Source of the DNA: Coix lacryma-jobi var. lacryma-jobi | Lineage: Eukaryota; Streptophyta; Magnoliopsida; Poales; Poaceae | Length of the DNA stretch: 64,000 nucleotides | Reading direction: 5' to 3' | Assembly (NCBI GenBank): GCA_009763385.1 | Contig: CM019824.1 | Span: 156,606,357-156,670,356, forward strand | Part shown: positions 22,512-34,900 of the stretch, one piece after another | Position numbering within the stretch: position 1 is the first letter of the stretch | Layout of the letters: the number at the start of each line of letters is the position of its first letter | Position numbers and translations under genes: made by a program | The notes under the pieces: model-generated | What the model was told of the DNA's origin: nothing | The model's input: the letters and a program-made list of their open reading frames with translations, nothing else | Databases searched by the model: none

Positions 22512-22571
22512 TAATACTCTAAATATCTAATATGACTGGAAATAAAGTTTAGTTGGGTGACCAAACACCCT
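22512..22571. mobile_element. MITE, right part
   Basis: It continues the same MITE after the CACTA insertion (TAATACTCTAAATATC ...) and ends in GGGTGACCAAACACCC, matching the GGGTGTTTGG terminus of this family. Confidence 0.75.
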
Positions 22572-23449
22572 AGGAGGGACTTGGTAAAATCTCTTCCATT
22601 CCTCAGCAGCACTGCATCCGTGAGTTTAGGCTGCACATTTGGGCCAGGATGAAGAAGAGCGCAATAGTTCTAGAAGTTAGATTTATCCCGGGGCAAGCCA
22701 CAAACCGTGACTAATACATGCGCAGTAGTACTTTCTGTCTTCTGTGCATGTATTAGATTTGTTCTAAGTTAAATATCATTAATATTGAGTATTATTTTTA
22801 AAAAAACTAGGTTAAAAGTATAAGATTTGAATAAATAAATATTTTCATAATATATAGTTTTGGGAGCCGCAAGGTCGTCGTCCGCTGGCTCGCATAGGAA
22901 TCGACCTCTCAACGGCCAATGTCGATGCCTTGCGTTGGGGCCGCGGCTGGCCACGAGGCACCGCTGGGCAGGGCTGCGGCCGGCCTCCTGCTGTTCTACA
23001 TGATCACTGGCGCTGGCGACCGGCGGCGTGGTGCCCATGCTCGTGCCTCGTGCGTGATCGTCGACGTTGGTGGCTAGCAACCGTGTCCACACCCGCAGCC
23101 TACTCGACCTGCGGACAGTAGCTAGCCAGGCAAGCGGGAGAAAAGAACCAGGAGTGAAAAAGGAGGCGGGTGAAAGCTTTTAAATGGCTAGAGATGATTA
23201 ACACAAACTACACTATAGAGCTACAACTAACGCAAGACACGGGGAGCAAGGCTCCACAGTTTTCTTAAAAAAACTAACGCAAGACACCTAAACCAACAAT
23301 TCTAGTCCTATATATGTTTATGGCATACAAAGCTACACTAGAGAGCTACTCAAACGAACTACACACTAACACAAACTGCACTGCACAAGCTACTAACTCA
23401 AGCACAAATGTAAATGTGCTATGAAAGAGCTTGAGTTAGAGATATATCG
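22572..23449. other. unassigned, with a stray CACTA-end fragment and a GC-rich block
   Basis: TTATCCCGGGGCAAGCCACA at about 22683 repeats a piece of the CACTA right end (22227). A GC-rich block (22860-23110) has only short frames without recognisable domains. No gene supported. Confidence 0.5.
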
Positions 23450-24950
23450 CTGAGCCTTCTTATGATCACCAATGAATTTCACACGAAGGCGCCAATCACC
23501 AAGAATACTAAGAATGAAGCTAGCCATCAAGAGTCAATAGATGAACCAATCAATCACAAGATCAATACATGAGATACAAAGACTTATCCCGATGTTCACG
23601 TGCTTGCCGCCACGCTAGCCTCCATTATGTCGACCAATACTTGGTGGTTCGATATCTAATTAGCACCACAGTGGGCTCAATATTTGAGTGCAACAAGAAC
23701 CTACCATAGATGAGGTAGCTCAATGACATGAGATTCCACTAGGAGGTGCCTTTCTAGGAGGTGCCTTTCGACGCTCCACTGGGGAACATGCTCAATAACC
23801 CCTCACAATATATCTCGATTCGATGGTGGTCAAGAACAATCACCAATTTTTTGCCAACTTCACCAATCTGCTCCGAACCGTCTAGCACCTGCAAGTACCA
23901 AGAGTAATAAGAAAAATGCATCCAAAACAAGCTCAAGTGCCACTAGATACGCCAACGCGATGCAAATACACTTGAAGCTCTCCCAACTCACTTGGATGAT
24001 CACACAATCGAGAGAAAGGAGTGAGAGGGGAGTATCTTAGCTCTATAGGATGTCCAAGAATGCAAATGGCCGAGAGAAACATCCCCAAGCCACCCAAACC
24101 ACTTGAATAGGTGACACTCACAAGCACTAGCTGTTATACCTTCACAGACGTGATCGGACGCGCTTGCTCAGGTCAACCAGAAGCACTGTAAGCAGTGTCG
24201 GGTCCACAGATGCAAGCCACATGTCACACCTATTCAACCTTGACTGCTCGATCTCCAACGGTCTTCTGGTTCCCGCTCGCTGTTAAGTCGTGATCGAACG
24301 GGTCGGCTACGACCAAACACTCCATTCACCCAGAGTCCGATTGAGGTGAGGAGCGGGTAAAACCCCTTGTGAGCGGCCCTTCTGACCAGACGCTCACCAT
24401 GAACTGACTGTATGCTCGACCACGTTGAGTCTGGTCCAATCTAGAGAGCTCCTGAGAGAGGCAAGACTGGATGCATTGCAAAGTGTGGTCGACACCTCGC
24501 ATAGTCGCATTCAGCTCACACCACGTAGGCACATATCGGACGCGCACATAATAACACTGGTGCATTCTGTCACTACTCCAGGGAAGAGTTCGATCAACAC
24601 CAGAGCTTTGCGCCACCTGGGACAGTGTCCGGTCACAGCAGTGATCCTAGGACTCACCTCCTTTCAACTTCTTTCTTCCACCCTGCTTCCATACCCAAGT
24701 GTATTACCACTTGTGCTTATGTGTTAGCATTTTTCAAAGCATTTTTAAGTGATAGTCAATTACTTATTAGGTTCAAATGCACATGCAACGAGTTAGATCA
24801 TGACACTTGATAACCGCATTTACTATGATTCCCTCTTCATAGTACACCCTATCTTTAATGTGATCACACTCTTCAAATGTCTTGATCACCAAAACAAAAG
24901 AGCCCTATTACCGAGCTTCCTTTTGTTTTCTCTTTCTTCTTTTCAAATTG
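23450..24950 (-). mobile_element. degenerate Sirevirus-type LTR, minus strand
   Basis: Read on the minus strand it follows the layout of the LTR at 52180-54619: TTTTGGTGATCAAG near the start, AATGCTAACACATAAGCAC, then a region near TGACCGGACACTG. Further on come TATTACTCTTGG and a segment like CCACCAAGTATTGG ... GTGAACATCGGGATAAG. It is much diverged and has no recognisable gag or pol beside it, so it is probably an old solo or orphan LTR. Ends are approximate. Confidence 0.6.
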
Positions 24951-25053
24951 TGGAGCTCTTGATCACCTTAATCATCACCATCTCCTTCATAGGTATCACC
25001 TCCATTACTCCATAGCATGGCTTGGCACCAATACTTTTATAGCTATACACATA

Positions 25054-25303
25054 CTCTCTCCATCCATTTATCGGAGTCATTTTAGAGTCATGCGCAATGA
25101 TCAAAGAGGGACGACACATGCAGATAGTTGAATTAATTTGACCAGTAAGAGGAGCTGCATGCAAACAATCGCATTAATTGGGGCAGTGAGAGAAGCCGTA
25201 TACGCCTAGAATGAGGTGAAAGTTGTGATCCATGGCTTAGACGACTCCAATTCTTAGAGAATTTTTTTTCGATAAGATTGCTCCGATAAATGGATGGAGG
25301 GAA
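25054..25303. mobile_element. Stowaway-like MITE with TA target duplication
   Basis: Left CTCTCTCCATCCATTTATCG and right CGATAAATGGATGGAGGGAA form terminal inverted repeats flanked by TA on both sides. Confidence 0.85.
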
Positions 25304-25544
25304 TACTGAGCAAATAAGATTAATCCAATAGGTTTTATCAATTGACTAAAACCAAACTAGACTTTCAACAGAGATAAAAAGAATTGTGTTTCATTCTCTC
25401 AAAAACCATACGTAAATATTTTATTGGGTAGAGTGTCCCCCGGAAAATTTATCAAGAATCAAAGTGTCCTTCCAGCAAACACTTCATTTTCGGTGTCCAG
25501 TAGAAAATGGAGGTCACTTTAAGCGTTCAGAGCAAATTGTGCCT

Positions 25545-25645
25545 AGATTTTATTATGTATTTAGATATACACTATCTAGACACATAATAAAATCAATAAA
25601 GATAGAAAAGCTAAAACGTCTTATAGTTTGGAATAAATAGAGTAG
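25545..25645. mobile_element. Stowaway-like MITE fragment
   Basis: GATTTTATTATGTATTTAG and its inverted partner flank a short loop, followed by GTCTTATAGTTTGGAATAAA, the usual end of this MITE type. Just downstream of the kinesin gene. Confidence 0.5.
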
Positions 25646-25983
25646 CTAGCAAAACAAGCACAAGTTCAGCATCTTAAAAGTTTCATACAAATATATGATG
25701 AACAGTGAAATGCATGATTACTTTCTTAACCTGGAAAGTTAATCAAACTTGCGGCACTGCAGACATTTATCAGCTGCAGGTACAATTTACATTGACGCCT
25801 TCCACAAGCACAACCATATCATTACGGGTTGGGGCAGGCAAGGACCATCTCTTGCCAAAGAATATATAATGTTACAACATAGGTTTGCTCATAGTAAAAA
25901 CAAAGACAGTTACAAGGGATGCCGTCAAATGCATCCATATACAACATCAACATCATATATAACTCTACACTAACACAGTAACA

Positions 25984-28900
25984 CTACGATGATCGTACAT
26001 CTTTGAAAACACCACCTCGCTCCATCTCTGCTACAATCTCTTTCAAGGCAGTCACTTTGCTGGCTAATGTTCTGTACAATCTTGAATACCTGGCCCTTGT
26101 ACCATCTGCTGTTCGTGCCAAGGCAAGCAAGCTGACTGCCTCTGGCAATTGTTCAAACACACCTTTTATTTCCTCAAAACTCAAGTCCGCAAGAACTGTT
26201 GGTCTTGGAACAACGCGGATCACCTCGCCGCCTTTAGGCTCCTGGACTCGCAGATCAGCCTTAATCACCAGCTCACAGCTCGAATTTGCTCCGCACTTTA
26301 TGATGAAAGGAGCAGTCGTTCCCGTGTTGAACTGCAGTACATTCCACTGTGAAACCTCGCTCTCTCCCAATGCATTAGACTGTGGGGCAGGATCATCAGG
26401 GTCTTCTTCCAGTGACTGCACCAATTCATGGCACTAAGGTTGAACCGCACGTTGCTCAAGAAAAGATAGTATGTAGACTTCACAATATAAATGCTTGGAG
26501 CCTCCGAATAAAGCTTGTGCACATATACAGCATTCATAATGGGAGATAAAGAGAAGGTGTTGCTTAATCTAATATTCACTAGAAATCTTAAGCCAGTTAT
26601 AACTATAGTCTGTATGATGTATGTGACTGTTTCTTTAAGTGTAATGATGTTCCTTGGATCTCAGGTGCTCACAAGACTTGGAAATGAGGCAATCCCTTGT
26701 GCCATCTCTTGTATTCTACTTTCACAGACCAGAGATTTCACAGCTTCACATTGTAACAAAAATAACTATTGCATGCTGTGACAAACATTAATGAATAGGG
26801 TACTTGCTGCAAGATCCTGAAATGTAATTTTAAACTTCCAGATTCGAAAATATAATTTTAAACTGGACACTGCTACCTAAATCATAAGCCATTCTGGCTT
26901 TTCTAGATACATTGTTTTTACTATGCACCTAGATACAGGCAATGTCTAGATACATAATAAAAGTTATGTATTTAGAAAAGCCAGAATGACTTATAATTTG
27001 GAGCGAAGGGATTAGAAGGAATCACTATGCTAGTTGCTAGGGCTATGCATTTGCCAACGTGCTGCCATAAGATAATAGCAGAAATGCAGAATACATAGGT
27101 GATGTCAAATACTAGTTTATGTTACAGTTAAAAAAGATAGCTGTTGTCGAAGTGGACTCGGTTGGGAACTTGGGATAGCAGACAGAACCGGTTAGTCTCC
27201 ATCGCTCTGAAGGCTCTGGCTACTTTTTAGGGTTCTGCTTGCTTGGTCTGAACTGAACAAGGTTGTCTCTTTTATAGACAATTTACACATAAGCAAATAT
27301 CCTAACCGAATTGAACCTATCTCTTTCCTAACAAACCAACAAACACAATATAATCCACGGTGCTACTCACGTGCTACACTGACCGTCTGAACAGTAAACC
27401 CCTAGAACTGGTGCCAATGCCATTGTGATGAACATTGTATGTGTGAAGTTGGGCAGAAGAGAATAATAAGTTAAATGAAAAGTCAAAGAAAGATAGGAAT
27501 GCTTAAGCTCTACTTACAAATGAGATGATAATGGCAAAGAAGATGTAGGAAAAACAAACTCATGAGGGAATAATCCCTTCATCATGTCACCATAATACTT
27601 TTGTAGCTTTCTTAATAAAATTGGCTGGCGGCTACTCTACCTAAACACTGGTATTTATTATTAATCCAGAGCAATGATTCAAGGTACTATCTACATACCT
27701 CGACAACTTTCCTTGCCTCCATGATCTGCTTCTGAGCACATGGATGATCTATATCAAGTAGAGAGGGCATCTGTGTCAAGAGGTCATCCAATGAATCTAG
27801 CAAAGCTTTCCTTTTTGATTTTCTCATAGGTCTTGTAGAGCTTTGTCTCGTTACTTCCTGGTGTCCAAGAATGAACAAGCACCTCAAGTTAGTAAACATA
27901 TTATAAGAGCTAGATAACTATATCTGCATTGGCAAAGCATCAGACCTTGACTTGCTTCAAAATGTTATCTAGAGATATGAGAGATGCTAATCGCGCATCC
28001 TCAGCAGCAGTAGGAGGATTTCGAATTGGTGAACCACCTTCTTCTTTTGTTAACAAGGCAGTGTCAGTTCTCATTTGTTGCGTGATCTGATAATAGCATG
28101 GCATGACTGGGATCACTCAAGTACAGATGTTACAAGAAAAGAAGGCATACAAACTACAGAAACTTAAGATGTAGTAAGAATCATTTGATTCACCAAAGCA
28201 CGCAATGAAAAATGGACAGTATCATGCTGTGATTCAGGTAAGCACCTTTCTCCTTTTGTGATCCACAGACTCCAGAGCAGAACGGAGTTTACTGACATGT
28301 GCAGGATCATCAGCCTCCTCCGTTGCCAATGTGCCAGCTATGTCCTGAAAAATTGTGAAGAATAAGGCAAAAGGATTTAACAAATTTGGTCGACCAGATG
28401 ATGAGTCTGGGAAATGGAACCTTCAAGTGTTGTAGCTGTGATGTGTAAACGCGCTTTGTGTATTCTGATAAAAGCTGGCCTAAAGCATCAGTGGTAGGGG
28501 GCTGCGCTGTACCAAGACCAGCCATCCATCCATCCATAATAGCGGTTGACAGCAGTTCAAGCTGTCCTGCAGCTCCTCCAGCAGCATCCACACCAGTTAC
28601 AGATAGAAACTCAAAGTTTTCAGCAAGCCATGCACGAATTTGGCGCTGTAATTCACCAGCTGGCGTGTGAACAAAGAGAGCAGCTAAAGCCTTGTTTCCA
28701 ATTGAAAAGGCCTTAGCTTCCTCAGTAATTTCCCGGAGCTTCCCTCCAGTCACATGTTGTCTCCAAGTCTCCTGCCCAATTATTGTGAAATTAGCACCAG
28801 AATGGTTCAGAGCGAAAATAAACGGCAGGTCATTCGTATCAGATGGTTCCATCAATAGATCAGCATAGAGCATACCATGTCCAAACTCAACACATTAACT

Positions 28901-31900
28901 TCACTACAACTACCTACAATCCATATACTACATGGTTACCTGGAAACAGTTAAGCACAGGATCAAATTGCAAAATATATGTGCTACAAAAGAACAAAGAA
29001 TTACCTCTTCAATACCTCGAAGCTTCAGAACGATCGAGGAGAATTTTGATTTCTTTTCCTGTTTAATGTTCACCTTGAAACCATGCACATGTTCATCAAC
29101 AAGCGCAGTTCGGGAACCATGATCATGGCGGTAAACAGGAGATCTACCAGGACTACTTCCCCTACTAGAACTTCTACTTCGACCAGTATTTGATTTCTCC
29201 AAGAAACGCTCAACTGGAGAGACCTTTATGAAGCAAGGTCAGAGAGTATACTGTTAGGCTTAATGCAAAATGATACGATGACTGCTTATAATTCCCTTAA
29301 AATAAATAAATATAAACAAAACAGAGAAATCATACCTTGATGGACTGTAGTTCTGGTGATTTAGCAAGCAAAGATCTAATGTATAATATCCTGACTCTTG
29401 AAACTAACATAGTATCCATAACTTTTCTCGGTTCCATCTTTCGAATGAATGAAAACACAGCATCACGGATCTCAGCAAGTATCTCATGCTCCCTAGCTGC
29501 ACCAGCTTTGATAACTGCAGCCAACACCTGCACACAAAAAAAATCCACTATTGCTTGTGCTTGGAATTGGAAATCATGAAAATTGTAAAAACAACATGTA
29601 CAAGTTCCATACAGTATTTTTCTCAGACATGAAGGAAAGCTGTGTATCATTGCATTAATAGAAGAGTTACAAAACATACACACACGTGCGCGCGCGCCAC
29701 TGATAGCAATTACGTAAGTGTGTATATTGTAAGGAGGACGAGAACGATTCAACCTAGAAAATCAACTACCCAAGGTAGAGGAGATAAGGAGGAGAAACCC
29801 TTAGCTCATGCCACACCCCAAAGCTGTGATTCCTCCCCAGCAAGAGACAAAACCATAAATAAGCTTGGAGAGCGTCATTAAAAACACAGTAGTTCCTGTA
29901 TTTTCACAAAATCCAAGCACCCAAAATGATGAGTGAGTTTATGCCTTGCTGGAAATATAAGTGTGCAGAAGAAAAGGTCCAATGGTACATATGTACTCAG
30001 GGATGCAAGAAGGCCTCCGATATTCAGCTCCAGCCTAATGCACAGGATGAGCACAGTTCATATGGCTTACAAATTCTGGAATATGCTCAGAGAAGTAAGA
30101 GTTTTTCCTAAGTCAGCATATATGTATAGAGGCTATGTCCTTTGAGCCATGGGAGTTAATCTGGAAATTTTGGGTGCCAGAGAAGTAAGAGTTTTTCCTT
30201 TAGTTGTGGACACAATAGATGCTGGACAGAGAATAGGCTGCCCCCTTAGAGGATTACCCCATCCAAATCAATGCTCTTTGTATGATCATGGGGATGAGAC
30301 CATCCAACACGTCCTTTTGAGTTGTGTCTTCTTCAGCCAGGTGTGACTCCTCTTCCTTTGTTATGGACTGCCTGAGTTCTCACCACAGCTCGATGACATG
30401 GTGTCCTGACCTTCTGGAAGTAACAGAGTTGTGGTTGAGAATCAATGCTATGATCCTGGGAAACTGGAACAGGGTTTGAACTCACTGATCACTCTGGGTG
30501 CATGGATCATGTGGAACACTGCAACAATACTGTGCTCAACGAGCTAAGCCTAGTGTAGAGCTTGTCCTCAGGCAGATTTTAGAGGTCACGTCTGGGAAAC
30601 TGGAAGCAGGGTACAAACTCAGTGGTCACTCTGATCCTAGGAAACTTGAAGCAGGGTTTGAAGTCTGAACTCACTGATCACTCTGGGTGTATGAACCGTG
30701 TGGAAGCACTGCAACAGTATTGTGTTCAATGGAGCTAAGCCTAGTGTAGATCTTGCCCTCAAGCAGATTTTAGAGGAGGCTCACGTCTGGCATCTAGCAG
30801 CTGGGGCTCAGCTCACATGAGGCAGCTGCCAATTAAGTAGTGGGTTAGCAGCTTGGTTAAGGCCGCTTTCTGTGCCAGGCACAAATGTAATTGATGTACA
30901 GTTTTAAGGTTGTGGGTGCATTTGAGTTTTGCTGCATTGTATTTCACAATGCGATGATACAGAGCTCTCCTGGTATCCGAGAAAAAAAAATGTACAAGGG
31001 CAGGCGAGGACAATACAAGGGAAGGAGCAAAATTTGCTTAGTTACCACAAACAAAAGGTGTAGTAAATCCAGTAATAAAAGGTATCAGTTACCAGCATCA
31101 AAAGCTTATTAGCACCATCAGCTATTGCAGCAAATCCCTCAAACTGGTCAGGATCAAAATCCATGAGTGCAGACGTAAGGTACTCCCCAGCAGGTGTAGT
31201 TTTTGCTAGCTCATTGCTTGATTTCACAATGGCTCCACTGTTTCCAGTTTTATCCTGAGACACCGGTGATGCAAACACATCTAGTGATCGACTTTTGCTG
31301 CTGTCACTCCTGCAGATACAGATAGAATGGTAAAATTGGACTCCATGTCTCAATGTTCTTTACACCAAGTATTATTGACTAATTGTAGGTGTAGCCACTT
31401 TTACCTGCCTATCTCCCTTCCCTGACCATTAGCTGGCTTGTTTGCTGAAGGGCTTGAAGCCTATGAAAGCAGTTAGTAGCTACCCATGAAAACCTCGTGG
31501 GAATTTTTTATGGACAAATTTACTAACAGTTCACATAAATACATAATTACATATGATAAGAAGAAATTCTATCAATCAAAATGTATTGTCTACTTTGACA
31601 TACAAGACGAGATTTGGGAGTGGGAGAAAAAGAAGGCAGTAACTAAAGCTCTCAAGTCAATGATATATATCCACTCCCTCTGTTCCAAGATATAGATTGT
31701 TTTAGCTTTGTCCTAAGTCAAATTTCTCTAACTTTGACCAAGTTTGTAGAAAAATGCACCACCATCTACAACATCAAATTAGTTTAATGAAATCCACAAC
31801 TAAAATAGGTAGAAATATGTCTTGATCGTGTATTTAATTGTATTGTACATATTAATATATTTTTCTATAGACTTGTTCAAAGATAAGTTTATAACTTAGG

Positions 31901-34900
31901 AAAAAACTAAAACGACCTACACTTTGGAACACAGAGAAGCAGGAAGTACCCTCTAATAGGTTTTGCTCAAAAAAGTTTCAAAAAAAGCTGTCAGAAATGA
32001 GCAAGCAGCAATAGGCAAACTAGCAGCATTTTTCTAATATATACACAGGTGTTTACTAAATCCATCAGGTTAAATGAACAAAGAACATGACAGACACCTA
32101 TTCCCCATAAACTCAATTTGGGAAGACACTACACACCATAATAAGCAATGAAAGGTATGGATCAAATCACTTTTTTGTAAAGTCTCAACTGTAGATTTTA
32201 GTTGAATTTTTGTTGTTTCCCATAACAGTAAAAGTGGCATGAATTTTTGGTCATTTCCACATGAAAGAAGGCAGTCCCACAAAATAACAAAATAAGTGAA
32301 AAGGAACTAGTTGATAACACAGAGCACAACAAAAAAGGATAAAGAATACTCTAGGGGCAACCTGTGGAGCACTTCCTAATCCTGACTTCTCTGTAAGTCT
32401 GTCAAAAAGCTTCTCGTTCTCTTCGTGTAATTTCTGTATTTGTTTTTGTAGCAAAGGAAGAAAAGGTTTGTGAAAATGAGATCAAACAAATGAACTACAA
32501 AAGATATTCATTAAATGTAAGAAAACAAAGTTTCAACAGGAAATCAACAGAAAACTTGAATTGTGTTAACTTAAAGAAAAGACAGATCATGCATCAACAG
32601 TCATGGTGGAGAACACAAGGATGGCAAGAATCTTCACAAGAATAGTGGCAGTATAGGTAGCAAAAATTCAACTTCTAATCAGGTACCCATTCAAAGGTTT
32701 TAGAATAAAACTGCAGTGTGAGAAGATCTCTAAACTTGTAGTTGAAGATAGCAAAACAAAAGTTAAAAACAGAGCAGTCAGAATTTAAGGCAGGTCAAAC
32801 TTGTTCAATCTAGATATTAGGAATATATTTTATTTAGGATGGTACCATGAAAAAGAACATCCATAACATTGAAAACTTGTTCTACTGCTGAACTTGCGAT
32901 GTTTCCTGGTAAGTGGGTACCCATAAGTTCAATGCAAATTGCACTAATCAGTGAACCCATCCCATCTGCCAGTTCTACCATGCAACTATCATTTCAAACA
33001 ACTGAAGATGAACAAATTTAGGTTACTCTATGGGTTTAAATTCACTGGAATCTGAATGTCCATTGTTTAAACTTTCAGCTAAGTTATTATAGTACATGCA
33101 TTTCATAGGGAACCGGTGACACTTGTAGCGATGAAAGGATCCAATGTGTATCTACCTCAATAAGGGCATCCCTTTTTGCCAATTCCTCCTCAAGCCTTTT
33201 AGTCACTGAAGATGAGTCAGCAGTTGATTCTGTTATCTTTGGGTAAGAAATTACTGAAGCAGATTCAGAACCAATTGTTGATCTAGCATCACTAGCATTG
33301 AGGGCCTCATTAAGCTGAGACTCAATGGACTTGAGTTTTGTCTGCAAATTATATGAAAGAAAAAAAATGAAAAACATAAGGGAATATCATGGCATGATAA
33401 AAAGATATATGCTTCAGACATAGTACAATAATTAGCACTTTAGCAGAACCACAGCCACTCAAGCAGATTCACAAAGAATATAAAATAGGGAGCTACACCA
33501 TACTAAACCAATTCCAATATCCAAAGACCAGAAGTGTGTAGCATTAAGGGGGCATTGGGGCAATCTCGATGGCTAGATCATAAAGCCATTTCCCTATCAA
33601 AAACTGAACTTGACTAGCAGTTCATGATAAATAAACATGATGGGGAAGGGGCTAACAATGACAATAGTCTCACTAGTTACTGTCTCTAATGAACAAAGAA
33701 CTATTATAAAGATATGATCCAAATTTTAATGGTTTATGCCCAACGAGTAAATGTATGTAAGATCACTTGAGCAAAACATAATCTTAGCAGAATTCAAATC
33801 CATGTGATTGGACACAAAGTTAACTTACAAACAGGCGATTTTGCCATGGTGAAAACCAACAGCTTCGAATTAAATGTGGTACACTGCATAGGTGACTTGA
33901 AAAGGGGCGTGTATACTTTATGGCTCCATCCTGGAAAACCCTCATCAGGACATGATGTGATCCCATCCCATGGTTGTCACTACAGAGCCAACCTTACTAA
34001 ATTGTATTTGAACTACGGTCACCATTAATAAGTTGATTTGGGTAAACAGTGGTTGCTATCTCGTGGATTACCTAACATATACATTAATAAATTGAGCAGT
34101 GGCACATATACCACAAAACTAACATTAGCTTAGCTTTCATATTATCGTGTATAATATACTGACAGTACAGTGGAGAAACTAAGAACCATAGTGCATGTTC
34201 ACAACATCATCATGAAGAAAAATAATAGCAAAAGCATACAGTGTTTATAAATAAGTGACAGGACAAAAGACAATAAGACAGTAGTAAACAAAAAGTAGGT
34301 GCAGCCTAACATGACTCAATGAAATGCTTGTTAGGAAAAATATAGAGATGGATTGACATTTAACCTGCAGTGACTGAATTGTTAAATCTCGTTCTTGCAT
34401 CTTTAGTTTTTGCTCTTGTTCAACTTTCAAAAGATGAGAAATCTGATCCCTTAGCTGGTTATTCTGCTCTTTCTCAACCTTGTGCTTCTCGGAAAGCATT
34501 AAATTTTCAGACTGCCACCAATAATGAGACAGCAAAAATGTCAAGTATTTTAAAGAACTCACAAGAGATGGATGAAATACTATATCAAGTTCTACAGCTA
34601 CAGTTAAGTAAACTGCAACCAAGAGCCAAAGCATCATATTACAGACTTAATAGATGTATCATAACAGGTGTAAGACTAAAGAGGGAAGATTAAACAAATT
34701 GTGACAATTCACTTAAGCAAACTAGGCTTTTTGTCAGGGAATAGAAGGCAAGCAACCTAGTTAAATATACTTGACAATAACATTACAGTAATCCACAGAT
34801 ACAACAAAAAGGCAACAAAAAAGAAGAATGATCTGTTTAAAGCTTTCCCTTAAAAATCTTCCTCGTTTCCTAAATAACAAAGCAGTTCAACATGGATGTG

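Noticed and set aside
26003..26437. Plus-strand frame opposite the last kinesin exon
   Set aside because: Antisense shadow of a strongly conserved minus-strand exon.
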